Part shown: one piece after another, positions 34,500 through 42,959 of the stretch | Position numbering within the stretch: the first letter of the stretch is position 1 | How the letters are laid out: every line of letters starts with the position of its first letter | NCBI GenBank assembly: GCA_016188575.1 | Contig: JACPHN010000132.1 | Span: forward strand, 1-61,798 | Direction of reading: 5' to 3' | DNA: 61,798 nt | Origin: Candidatus Schekmanbacteria bacterium | GTDB lineage: Bacteria > CSSED10-310 > JACPHN01 | Program-made: the position numbers and the translations under genes | The notes under the pieces: model-generated | Told to the model about the DNA's origin: nothing | Database searches by the model: none | Seen by the model: only the letters and a program-made list of their open reading frames with translations

Positions 34500-35273
34500 A
34501 TGACGTCAGATGCCTCGTCCGGACCCGCCATTCTGATCGAAGATCTCTACAAGCAGTTCGAAGGACACGAAGTTCTCCGCGGCATCGACCTGCATGTCGA
34601 CCACGGTGAAAGCCTCGTCATCATCGGCGGCAGCGGCGCGGGAAAAAGTGTCCTGATGAAGCACATCATCGGCCTGCTGACACCGGACCGCGGCGAAGTG
34701 ACGGTGCTTGGCAAAAGCATCGGCAAGGTCAAGCAGCGCGAGCTCTACGAGCTGCGGAAGTCCTTCGGAAAACTCTTTCAGGGGGCGGCCCTGTTCGACT
34801 CGCTGCCCATTTGGGAGAATGTCGGCTTTTCGTTGCTGGAGCATACGCGGATGAGGCGATCAGAGGTCCGGCGAGCGGCTTCGGAAACGCTGCGGCAAGT
34901 GGGCCTGCCCAATGTCGAGGATCGGTATCCCGCCGAGCTTTCGGTCGGCCAGCGCAAACGCGTCGGTCTGGCGCGCGCGATCGTCAACAAGCCGAGAATC
35001 TTGCTGTGCGACGAGCCGACTACCGGCCTGGACCCGATCATGGGCGACGTGATCGACAATCTCATCGTGCGCATGCGCAAACAGCTCGGAGTGACGACCT
35101 TTACGATTACGCATGACATGAAGAGCGCCAGTAAGATTGCCGATCGCATCGCCATGCTCTACAAAGGAAAGATCATACAGGTCGACACCCCAGAAGTAAT
35201 CCTGCGATCGGAAAACGACATCGTTCGTAACTTCGTTCAGGGCAAGCGCCCGAGCGCGGAGAAAGGAGAATAA
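34500..35273 (+). CDS. mlaF: MlaF-type ABC transporter ATP-binding protein
   Basis: A 257-aa ATPase: Walker A GGSGAGKS, signature LSVGQRKRVGLARAIV (an LSGGQ variant found in MlaF), Walker B ILLCDEPTTGLDP and H-loop TITHDM. It couples ATP hydrolysis to the MlaE permease. It starts 15 bases after mlaE and ends 3 bases before the MCE gene. Confidence 0.94.
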   Translation: MTSDASSGPAILIEDLYKQFEGHEVLRGIDLHVDHGESLVIIGGSGAGKSVLMKHIIGLLTPDRGEVTVLGKSIGKVKQRELYELRKSFGKLFQGAALFDSLPIWENVGFSLLEHTRMRRSEVRRAASETLRQVGLPNVEDRYPAELSVGQRKRVGLARAIVNKPRILLCDEPTTGLDPIMGDVIDNLIVRMRKQLGVTTFTITHDMKSASKIADRIAMLYKGKIIQVDTPEVILRSENDIVRNFVQGKRPSAEKGE

Positions 35274-35276
35274 TCC

Positions 35277-36818
35277 GTGGCGGGAATCAGCACAGAAGCA
35301 AAAGTCGGCGGCTTCGTGCTCGCGGGCATGCTCATCTTTGCCTACTTCAGCATTCAGGTGGGGGTGATCGGCATGCCCTGGCGGGACACAGGGCTCACTC
35401 TGGTGGCCCCGTTTTCCAACATCGCGGGTCTCGAGGATCGCGCCGCCGTGCGCATGGCCGGCGTGCGGGTCGGATCCGTCGGCGGCATCGAGTTGCGGGG
35501 CGGGAGAGCCTGGGTCACGATGGTGTTTCAACCGGGCGTGGCAATTCCCACGGGTTCGCGGGCCGAAGTCAGCAGCATGGGTCTCATGGGCGAAAAGTAC
35601 ATTGAGGTGATTCCCGGCAAGGCCGATGCCCCGCCGCTCGCAGACAAGGCGGAGATCACCGGCAGTCCCCCGGCGAGCATGGATCAGATCGTCGGCGTGC
35701 TTTCCGCCATCGGCGAGGACATCAAGGCGATCACGGAGACGTTTCGCGGGGAGCTCACCTCGGCCGACGGCAAAGAGCGCATTCATCGCATTTTCGAAAA
35801 CGTCGACCAGATCTCCACAGACCTGCAAACCACGATTGCCGACAACCGCGAGTACGTGGGCGACACGCTGAAAAACGTCGCCGACCTCACCCGCGAGATG
35901 AAGCTACTGATCGCCGAAAACCGCATCCTGGTAACGCAATCGGTGACCAACGTGCGCGACCTCACAGTCGATCTGAAGGACCGGGGCCCGGAGATCATGG
36001 AACGGATCGCCCAGATTCTCGAGAAAATCGACGTGTTGCTCGCCGAAAATCGTGCGAACCTCGACGCGACCGTTGCCAACTTGGAGAAGGCGAGCGGCGA
36101 CCTCGGTGATACCATGGACTCGGTATCCCACATCACGCGCAAGATCGATGAAGGGGAAGGCACGCTCGGGATGCTCGTCAACGAGGAAACGACTCACGAC
36201 AATCTCAACGCAGTCCTCGCACAGGCGCAATCATTCCTTGGCGGCCTGAGCACGTTCGAGACGGCGCTCGGGTATCGCGGCGAGTACCTTGGCCGCCACG
36301 ACAAGGCCAAAAGCTACATCAGCCTCAGGGTGCAGCCCCGTGAGGACAAGTTCTACTTGATCCAGCTCGTCGACGATCCGCGGGGCAAGCTGACCATTTC
36401 CGACGAGCTCATCGAGACAGAGACCCCGGAGGGGGGAACGGAGACGAAGAATATTCATCGAGAGGTGCGTGAGGACAAGTTCAAGATATCGGTCCAGATT
36501 GCCAAGCGGTACCAACACCTGACGTTTCGCGGCGGCCTGTTCGAAAGCGAGGGTGGGCTCGCGAGCGACCTGAGGTTTTTCGACGATCGGCTCAGCTTCA
36601 GCGCCGAGGCCTGGCGATTTGGGCACGACACGCAGAGCCCGCACCTCAAGCTGTATGGGAGCTACACATTTTACCCAAATCTCTTTGTTACGGCAGGTTG
36701 GGACGATGCGCTCGAGTCTGCGGAGGAATCGGTGTTTTTGGGCGCGGGAATCAGTTTCACGGATCAAGACATTACCAAGCTGCTAGGACTTGCAGCGGCA
36801 GCCTCTTCATCGCAGTAG
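35277..36818 (+). CDS. MlaD/MCE family protein with C-terminal beta-rich domain
   Basis: A 513-aa protein, GTG start with AGGAG. Residues ~10-30 are a membrane helix and ~40-110 the MCE domain (LVAPFSNIAGLEDRAAVRMAGVRVGSV, GEKYIEVIPG). Residues ~120-310 are long helical/coiled-coil segments that could form a tunnel-like hexamer across the periplasm. Residues ~320-500 are beta-rich with alternating aromatic strands (KLYGSYTFYPNLFVTAGWDD), resembling a small outer-membrane barrel or barrel-like domain. E. coli MlaD (183 aa) has only the first part. The extra C-terminal domain suggests that the protein itself reaches the outer membrane, replacing MlaC. The order mlaE-mlaF-mlaD fixes the partner genes. 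Confidence 0.88.
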   Translation: MAGISTEAKVGGFVLAGMLIFAYFSIQVGVIGMPWRDTGLTLVAPFSNIAGLEDRAAVRMAGVRVGSVGGIELRGGRAWVTMVFQPGVAIPTGSRAEVSSMGLMGEKYIEVIPGKADAPPLADKAEITGSPPASMDQIVGVLSAIGEDIKAITETFRGELTSADGKERIHRIFENVDQISTDLQTTIADNREYVGDTLKNVADLTREMKLLIAENRILVTQSVTNVRDLTVDLKDRGPEIMERIAQILEKIDVLLAENRANLDATVANLEKASGDLGDTMDSVSHITRKIDEGEGTLGMLVNEETTHDNLNAVLAQAQSFLGGLSTFETALGYRGEYLGRHDKAKSYISLRVQPREDKFYLIQLVDDPRGKLTISDELIETETPEGGTETKNIHREVREDKFKISVQIAKRYQHLTFRGGLFESEGGLASDLRFFDDRLSFSAEAWRFGHDTQSPHLKLYGSYTFYPNLFVTAGWDDALESAEESVFLGAGISFTDQDITKLLGLAAAASSSQ

Positions 36819-36825
36819 GACAGGC

Positions 36826-38283
36826 ATGAGCTGGCTTCCCGAGGCGATCCGCTCAGCTTTCTTGGAGCCGGACCGCGTCGAAGCCGAGTTGCGGCGCGCG
36901 GCGAATGCGTTCGCCGCCTTGTTTGGCCTGGAGGCGGACGGCCAGGTGCGCAAGCTCGTCGCGGGATGCAGCCAGACGGCCGACCCGGATCTTGCAGTGC
37001 GGCACCTTGCCGAGCTCGTCCAGTCGGCGGCCGAAGGCGATGGCGACGCCCTGCGCGCCTGTCCAGGCGGCTCGATCGTCGACGTCTTGCCGAGCATCCT
37101 CCAATTGTTCGGCGCATCGGAGGTGCTGAGCCGGCGGCTCATCGTTCACCCCGCCATGCTTGCCGAGCTGGCGCGTGGCAGTCTGCGTTGGGGCGCTGGT
37201 GAGCGCGGCGTCGCGGACACTCCGATTGCGTTGCCGGTCGCCGAGCTCGCCAGCGACCTCGCTCAGCTCCGGCGGGTCCGCGGCGCCGTGGAGGCCGCCG
37301 TCGCCGTCGCGGACCTTGCCGCCCGCCTTTCCGTTCCGGAGGTCGGCCGGCGCCTGTTCGAGCTGGCGCGCCAGACCGTCGGCGCGGTTTCCCGGCGCGC
37401 GACTACGGAAGCCATGGAGGCGCACGAGGAGGCGCCCGATCCCGTGATCCTCGGCCTGGGAAAGTGCGGTGAGGGCTGCATCCCTTACCTTTCGGATCTC
37501 GACGTGGTGTTCCTGCACGGAGGGGCAGGCGTCAATCACGCCAGCGCCATGACGACATGGGCACGCGCCTGTATTCGCCACTTGGCGACGATGACTCGGG
37601 ACGGCAGTCTGTACGAGGTCGACGCGCGGCTCCGTCCCGGTGGCCGATCCGGCGAGCTGGTGCAGAGCGCCGAGCAGCTTGACCGATATTTCAGCCATCA
37701 GGCCCGGCCGTGGGAGTACCTGGCGTTTGCGGCGGCACGCATATTGGCCGGCAGGGAGGCCCCAGCAAGAACGCTCATGGAGCTGCTCGCCGGGCACTTG
37801 CGGCGCATGGACCCGGCGCCGGTCAGGGATGTCGTGTGGGACATGAAACAGCGCATGGAAGAGGAGCTCATGGTCCGCCGCCCCAACGAGCTCGATCTCA
37901 AGTACGAGCCAGGCGGGCGGGTAGAGCTCGATTTCATTTTCCGGTACGCGCGCCTGCTACGCGCCAGGACAGCGAGAGGGTCGCTACCGGATATCGACGA
38001 GCCGTCACTGACCGAGCTTACTGACCTCTTGAGATTGCCAATGGCGGCGCTGGAGCGGCTGGGGAGGGCGCGCGAGCTCCTACGGGAAGTGGAGTATCGG
38101 TGGCGACTATGCGCGGGGACGCCACGCACTGTCCTCAAGTTCCGCAGTCGCTCCATGCTCGTGGTGGTGAAAAGCCTGGGAAAGGAGAGCAGAGAGCGGT
38201 TGGTAGGCGAGCTAGCGGCGGCGCGCGAGGTGGTACACGGCGTCTTCACACACGTTTTCCGGCGTCGGCCGAATGTCGGGTGA
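36826..38283 (+). CDS. Half-length GlnE-like adenylyltransferase
   Basis: A 485-aa protein related to glutamine synthetase adenylyltransferase (GlnE). Residues ~1-200 are helical, ~205-335 the nucleotidyltransferase domain with GLGKCGEGCIPYLSDLDVVF (metal-binding SDLD 223-226) and the third Asp in VDARLRPGGRSGELV (Asp266), and ~345-475 the GlnE-type helical domain. Full GlnE is about 950 aa with two such halves, one removing and one adding AMP. The key Asp residues are intact, so the protein should be active as a single-domain transferase. Partner and direction are unknown. It starts 8 bases after the MCE gene. Confidence 0.82.
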   Translation: MSWLPEAIRSAFLEPDRVEAELRRAANAFAALFGLEADGQVRKLVAGCSQTADPDLAVRHLAELVQSAAEGDGDALRACPGGSIVDVLPSILQLFGASEVLSRRLIVHPAMLAELARGSLRWGAGERGVADTPIALPVAELASDLAQLRRVRGAVEAAVAVADLAARLSVPEVGRRLFELARQTVGAVSRRATTEAMEAHEEAPDPVILGLGKCGEGCIPYLSDLDVVFLHGGAGVNHASAMTTWARACIRHLATMTRDGSLYEVDARLRPGGRSGELVQSAEQLDRYFSHQARPWEYLAFAAARILAGREAPARTLMELLAGHLRRMDPAPVRDVVWDMKQRMEEELMVRRPNELDLKYEPGGRVELDFIFRYARLLRARTARGSLPDIDEPSLTELTDLLRLPMAALERLGRARELLREVEYRWRLCAGTPRTVLKFRSRSMLVVVKSLGKESRERLVGELAAAREVVHGVFTHVFRRRPNVG

Positions 38284-38299
38284 TGCTCCTCTACAAGTG

Positions 38300-38334
38300 T
38301 CGGAGGCGTCGAAGCGGCGGTGGATTCAGCAGGA
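38300..38334 (+). repeat. Dispersed repeat fragment, copy 7
   Basis: A fragment containing AGCGGCGGTGGATTCAGC in the gap between the convergent GlnE-like and HEAT-repeat genes; only the 3' end of the repeat is present. Confidence 0.55.
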
Positions 38335-39168
38335 CTACGAGCCGGGCGTCACGGAACGGTTGCGACGGTGCTGATCGAGGTAGATCTGTTTCTCGCGAGT
38401 GATGTTAGCCAGCGTGAGTGCCGCCTCCCTGCGAATCTCGGGAATCGGGTCGCCATCTTTCATTTCGGTGAGTGACGAAACGGCGCGCGGGTCGGCAAGA
38501 TGGCCGAGTGACTGAATGGCGCCGAGCCGAACCATTCCGGAAGCGTCTTCCAGCGCCAGCACCAGCGGTATCAAGCACTCGGGGCGCGCGACCAACCCGA
38601 GCTCGAGGACGGCTGTGTAGCGAGTGTCCGCCCGTGGAGATCGCAGTGCGGTGACGAGATGGGCCAGGCCGCTCCGGTCTCCGAGTCTGGCCAGTGCTCG
38701 CGCCGCCTTCGTACGGACGGCCGGGTTGGCACTGTCCAGGAGCGACGCCAACGCCACCCGCGATTGGCGGTCGGCCAGCCGCGCAAACACCGCGATGGCG
38801 TTCGCTTGCTCCTGTTCGCCGCCTGCGTTCGCCAGCTTGGCGACGGCAGGAACTGCTATCGGGCCGATTTCGACGATTACCTCGACGCCGAGCGCCTGGA
38901 CCAGCCGATCAGAGGAGTGAAAGAGGTCCAGAACCGCAGGCACAGACGCGGTACCCAGGTCCACTACGCGACGGCGTGCGGTCAGGTTCTCGCCGTGTCG
39001 CCCTGCCGCTTGCGCCTCCGTCATCACGCGAACTGCTTCCCGCCCCTGCTCCGCCAGTTCCTCGGCAGTCGGCGCACAACCTACAAGCTGGGCGACAAAC
39101 AAGCCCAGCGCGGCAAGGCCGCAAGCCCTCGACAGCGCGGCCGCAGGCGAAAGAACGACTGATCTCAT
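38335..39168 (-). CDS. HEAT-repeat lipoprotein
   Basis: A 277-aa protein with a lipoprotein signal peptide: a hydrophobic stretch followed by the lipobox LVGC (Cys ~31). The mature part is a series of HEAT/PBS-lyase-like repeats (VRTKAARALARLGDRSGLAHLVTAL, VLELGLVARPECLIPLVLAL, GAIQSLGHLADPRAVSSL, IRREAALTLANI). Such domains bind proteins; no catalytic motif is seen. The gene is last in the minus-strand STAS-RsbW-histidine kinase unit, 7 bases after the kinase stop, so it may be a periplasmic or membrane-tethered sensor or partner. Confidence 0.85.
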   Translation of the reverse strand: MRSVVLSPAAALSRACGLAALGLFVAQLVGCAPTAEELAEQGREAVRVMTEAQAAGRHGENLTARRRVVDLGTASVPAVLDLFHSSDRLVQALGVEVIVEIGPIAVPAVAKLANAGGEQEQANAIAVFARLADRQSRVALASLLDSANPAVRTKAARALARLGDRSGLAHLVTALRSPRADTRYTAVLELGLVARPECLIPLVLALEDASGMVRLGAIQSLGHLADPRAVSSLTEMKDGDPIPEIRREAALTLANITREKQIYLDQHRRNRSVTPGS

Positions 39169-39175
39169 TGGCGAC

Positions 39176-40456
39176 TCAGGTTTGCTCCAGCGGCCTGGGT
39201 ACAGTGAAAGAAAACGTGCTGCCGACGCCTACCTCGCTGTCAACCCAGATCCGGCCTCCGTGCAGCTCGATGATGCGTCTGGCGATCGCCAACCCCAGGC
39301 CGAGTCCCCCCGAGAGAAAGGATACCGTGCCGGACGTATGTTGCGACGCCGGGGCGACCTCATAAAAACGCTCGAATATCCGCTCCTGCTCCTGACGCGG
39401 AATGCCGATTCCGGTATCGCACACTGCCACCTCCACTTCGCGTTCGTGCGGCAAGATCGTGACGCCGATGCGGCCGCCGTCGCGGGTGAAGCGGATGGCG
39501 TTAATCAGGATATTGCGGAGCACCTGCTCGATTTGGGTCTCGTTTCCGACGACCTCCATGGGGGAGGACGCGAAATCGAGGGTCACGATCTGCTGCCGCC
39601 GCTCGAAGAGCAGGCCTAGCTCCGAGACCAGACGCTGGGCGATCTTTACGAGGTCCAGGCGCATCGCGGGCTGATTCTGGTCCGGGCGATTGTCCAGGGA
39701 AGCGATACTCGTCACGCTCTCGACGACGCGATTGAGCCACGCGATGCCCTTGGCCATTTTCTCCAGGATCTGTCGCTGCGTCGCGGTGACTTCCCCGGCC
39801 TGGCCGCTGGCCAGCACTTGATGGAATGACTTGATCAGGGTCGCCGGAGTCCTGAGCTCGTGCGAAGCAACGGCGATGAAGTCAGATTTCATCTCGTCGA
39901 GCTCGCGCAGCGATTCGTGAGCCACCGACAGCTCCTCGTACAAGAGCGCGTTGTCCAGGGCCGTCGCAATCTGGTTTGCGAACGTCTCGAGGAAGGGTCT
40001 GTCTTTTTCCCAATCGAGCCCACCGGGGGGCCAGTTGAGGATTTCGAGGGCACCGAGCATGCGCCCTTTGGTGATCAGCGGCAGGCAAACAAGGCAGCGG
40101 GTCACCAGACCGGTCCGCTCGTCGACGTTGCGATAGAGCAACGGTTCTTCGGTCGTGTCGGGGACGAAGCGCGGCTGCCCATGCTCGACCACCCAGCCGA
40201 CGATGCCGAGCTGGGAGGGAATCTTGAAGCCCTTGAGAACGCCTTTCTTCGCGCCGGTGAGCGCAAAAAACGAGAGCGAGCCGCTCTCATTGTCAAGCAG
40301 AAAAACGGCGCTGCCTTGAGCGGAAAAGAGCCGCTCGGTCGACTCGAGCGCGGCCTCGACAACCGTCCTGAACTCCAGGCTGGAGTTCAAGAGCACGGAC
40401 ACATCCTGAAGTGTCCTGAGCTGCCGCCCCCCAAAGCCTTCCGCCGCACTATCCAT
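39176..40456 (-). CDS. GAF-domain sensor histidine kinase
   Basis: A 426-aa soluble histidine kinase. Residues ~20-175 are a GAF domain (LFSAQGSAVFLLDNESGSLSFFALTG), then DEMKSDFIAVASHELRTPATLIKSF with the phosphoaccepting His and the HATPase domain (N-box LRNILINAIRFT, G1 CDTGIGIP, G2 GLGLGLAI). It has no membrane helix or HAMP, so it senses a cytoplasmic signal through the GAF domain. No response regulator is adjacent. It follows the RsbW-like gene by ~50 bases and precedes the HEAT lipoprotein. Confidence 0.92.
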   Translation of the reverse strand: MDSAAEGFGGRQLRTLQDVSVLLNSSLEFRTVVEAALESTERLFSAQGSAVFLLDNESGSLSFFALTGAKKGVLKGFKIPSQLGIVGWVVEHGQPRFVPDTTEEPLLYRNVDERTGLVTRCLVCLPLITKGRMLGALEILNWPPGGLDWEKDRPFLETFANQIATALDNALLYEELSVAHESLRELDEMKSDFIAVASHELRTPATLIKSFHQVLASGQAGEVTATQRQILEKMAKGIAWLNRVVESVTSIASLDNRPDQNQPAMRLDLVKIAQRLVSELGLLFERRQQIVTLDFASSPMEVVGNETQIEQVLRNILINAIRFTRDGGRIGVTILPHEREVEVAVCDTGIGIPRQEQERIFERFYEVAPASQHTSGTVSFLSGGLGLGLAIARRIIELHGGRIWVDSEVGVGSTFSFTVPRPLEQT

Positions 40457-40509
40457 GCTTCACCCGCAGTGCTCGCGGTCGTCGAGGCCCGCGTTCGTCT
40501 CTTTCCGGG

Positions 40510-40965
40510 TCACCGTCCCTCGCCCTTCGGGATGAGATGCTTCACCATCTTGACCTGGTTCCGAGCGCCGTCGCGCGTCCACTCGACCTCATCCATGACC
40601 GTCTTCATGAGGTAGACGCCGAGGCCGCCGACGCGGAGCTCGGCGAGGTGCTGGCATGGATCCGGACCCGACATGGCCTCCGGGGCATGCCCAGCGCCGT
40701 CATCGGTCACGACAATGGATAGCTTTTGGTAATCGATCGCGACGGCGAGCCGCACTTCTCCCCCGGGTTGCCCGCGGTGTGCGTGCTCGATGACGCTAGC
40801 AGCCGCCTCATCGACGGCGGCGACGATGTGCGCACCAGGCGCCGACGGAATCCCGAATTTCTCGCAAATGCGGGCGACAAAGCCCCGGATGAGCTCGAGG
40901 TAGTCCGTAGCGCTCGGCACCGACAGCTCAAAAGTAGACGGTGTATTCGGACCGGCGGCAGTCAT
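40510..40965 (-). CDS. RsbW-like serine kinase / anti-sigma regulatory ATPase
   Basis: A 151-aa HATPase_c protein of the RsbW/SpoIIAB type: AAVDEAAASVIEHAH (N-box with the catalytic Glu), VTDDGAGHAP (G1) and RVGGLGVYLMK (G2). In partner-switch systems this ATPase phosphorylates a Ser on a STAS protein and, when free, sequesters a sigma factor. Its ATG overlaps the STAS gene stop by four bases, so the pair is translationally coupled. No sigma factor gene is nearby. Confidence 0.9.
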   Translation of the reverse strand: MTAAGPNTPSTFELSVPSATDYLELIRGFVARICEKFGIPSAPGAHIVAAVDEAAASVIEHAHRGQPGGEVRLAVAIDYQKLSIVVTDDGAGHAPEAMSGPDPCQHLAELRVGGLGVYLMKTVMDEVEWTRDGARNQVKMVKHLIPKGEGR

Positions 40966-41327
40966 GATTGCAGCGTGCCGTCACCGCCGCTGTAGCTCCG
41001 CACCGCTTCGTCGACGCCCTCGAACGTCATGAACACGGTGTGAAACCCGAGCAGCTCGTACACGGAGCGGACATTCTCTCGCAACGATGCCACCCGCAAG
41101 TCGCCGCCGTTGCCGCGCAGGTCTTCGACGACGGCCATGAACACGCCCAATCCGGCGCTCGACATGTACTCCAGCCCGGCGAGATCCAGCACGACACGCG
41201 TACGGCCGCTCTCGATCAGTCGCACCAGTTGCCGCTCGAAGTCCGGGGCGGTGTGCGCATCGACGAAACCGGCCACACGCAGCACGGTAACTCCAGAAAG
41301 ATCCTGTATGTCAAAGCCGATACTCAT
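40962..41327 (-). CDS. STAS-domain anti-anti-sigma factor
   Basis: A 121-aa single STAS domain: VTVLRVAGFVDAHTAPDFERQL, VVLDLAGLEYMSSAGLGVFMAV. The candidate phosphorylated Ser is in YMSSAGLG, as in SpoIIAA/RsbV. GAGGCATC lies before the ATG. It forms a two-gene partner-switch pair with the overlapping RsbW-like ATPase. Confidence 0.92.
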   Translation of the reverse strand: MSIGFDIQDLSGVTVLRVAGFVDAHTAPDFERQLVRLIESGRTRVVLDLAGLEYMSSAGLGVFMAVVEDLRGNGGDLRVASLRENVRSVYELLGFHTVFMTFEGVDEAVRSYSGGDGTLQS

Positions 41328-41513
41328 GATGCCTCAGGTCCTCGGCGCCCGCTCACTGCGGCGCGGCTGGAGTCAGATGCGCGAACCTTCTCTCGCGCTG
41401 CGCCCTCGATCCACATGCACTATACCGCTCCAACATGGTCCCCGCAAGACTGTCTGCCGTCGCTGTCCGGCATGCCGGTGATGCGCGGTCTCCTGGCCGG
41501 AGCGCGCGCGCCC
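41328..41513. other. Short intergenic gap
   Basis: 186 bases between DUF445 and the STAS gene, both minus strand. I see no terminator with a T tract and no strong promoter. GC-rich inverted fragments (CCGGCATGCCGG) are present near 41468. Confidence 0.4.
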
Positions 41514-42743
41514 TCACACGACGACATACAGACCTTGGAACAACCCGACCATAAGTCCGAGAGCAGCCCCCACCAGGATCAAGATGAACTCATCTTCCTT
41601 AAAGCACGAATGCAGGATGTCTTCGAAGTCAGGTGCAGGAAGCTCTTTGAGCCTCGTGTATAGCGTGTTTTCAACATCCATGGCCTCTTTCCAATAGGCC
41701 TCCGCTCGTTGAGAGTACTTCGGAATCGTATCTATTATTCGCTGGCAAGCGTAATCCTTTAGCTCTCTGTACTGCTTTGTGCCAATCGTGAACAGGATTA
41801 CGCCTTTGAATAAGTGGGCCTTGCTATCTATTGCGCGTTTTACGTGCCTCTGTACGATCTCGAAGAAAGCTTCAGCTCTATTTCCTCTGATCATCATGTC
41901 GATGACCTTTGAGGGCACCATTATGCGGTTCGCGACAATATCAGCATACTCTTTCGATACTTCCGCCTGACGCTTTAGAAATAGACCCTGATATGTGAAG
42001 AACCAGTACTTCGTTGGATATAACGGTTCGAATATCATCTTCAGCGCAACCCAATTCGTTATATACCCAACGATGACGCCTATTATGGGAAGAAGCCACC
42101 AGCGAGCAAAAAAATACCACACGACGCACTGAGCGAGCCCCATGACAAATCCTATATATAAGCCGCTCCGCTCAATAAACTTGAACTCGGCTTCTCCACA
42201 CCGCTGGAACATTTCGTTCAGGAGCTGCACGTTTGGTCCAGTCAAGTTGTGCAGGACAAGTCCTTTCAGATCGAACAGGTCGTCGATATTCTCGCGGTAT
42301 TCTTTGAATACCGACGACATCACGGTGGGGACCTCCTCCTTGACCTGGCGGATAATCTGGTTCTTGAGGGTTCTCGGCATCATTTCCCAGAGCGTCGGGC
42401 TCTGCTTGGTGACGATGTCGGCGACGATGTCCTCGGTAATCATGTCGAAAATCGGGGCCAGCTCCGCTGACAGGCGCACTGGGTCAATGCGGTCGAAGAC
42501 CTCTTTCTTGGTGATCAATCGAGAGGTGATGAGGTCTACGGAAGTGCCCGCGATCTTGGGAGCCTTGCGCGGGATTACGCCTTGCCACCCGAGGTAAGGG
42601 GGAATGCCGAAGAAGGACAGCGGATAGAAGGTCATTTTCAGCGCCACCCAGTTGGTGAACCAACCGATGAAGCCGCACGTCACCGGAATGCTTGCGTAGG
42701 AGAGGAACACAGGAGAGGTCAGCATGCTGGTCAGCGACGCCAT
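41514..42743 (-). CDS. DUF445 family membrane protein
   Basis: A 409-aa DUF445 protein. The family's core motif appears twice: GWFTNWVALKMTFYPL with a following WQGVIPRK near the N-terminus and GYITNWVALKMIFEPL with YQGLFLKRQ in the middle, showing an internal duplication. Membrane helices are at ~10-30, ~170-210 and the last 20 residues. ATG 42743 is preferred; a longer frame upstream has no domain. DUF445 proteins are inner-membrane proteins of unknown function. From ~42250 down to ~41650 the gene is markedly AT-richer (25/60 G+C at 42001-42060) than the rest of the window, while its start is less so. Confidence 0.87.
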   Translation of the reverse strand: MASLTSMLTSPVFLSYASIPVTCGFIGWFTNWVALKMTFYPLSFFGIPPYLGWQGVIPRKAPKIAGTSVDLITSRLITKKEVFDRIDPVRLSAELAPIFDMITEDIVADIVTKQSPTLWEMMPRTLKNQIIRQVKEEVPTVMSSVFKEYRENIDDLFDLKGLVLHNLTGPNVQLLNEMFQRCGEAEFKFIERSGLYIGFVMGLAQCVVWYFFARWWLLPIIGVIVGYITNWVALKMIFEPLYPTKYWFFTYQGLFLKRQAEVSKEYADIVANRIMVPSKVIDMMIRGNRAEAFFEIVQRHVKRAIDSKAHLFKGVILFTIGTKQYRELKDYACQRIIDTIPKYSQRAEAYWKEAMDVENTLYTRLKELPAPDFEDILHSCFKEDEFILILVGAALGLMVGLFQGLYVVV

Positions 42744-42959
42744 TATGGAGCTCCCGAGCTTTCGACCGGCGGACCGGACCCATAGTCTAGCAGCAGTGGT
42801 TGTTCTAGTCCGAGCGGGGTCGTATCGCAATGGGCAGTGGCGAGGCTGGAGTCTGGTATCGAGTGGAATTGGCGCGGTGATTGTGCTAGGAATCTTCCCG
42901 CCAGCGGCGAGCAGACGGCGATCCGTCGCGCGGAACACGAGCCAGCCGGGAGGAGAACC

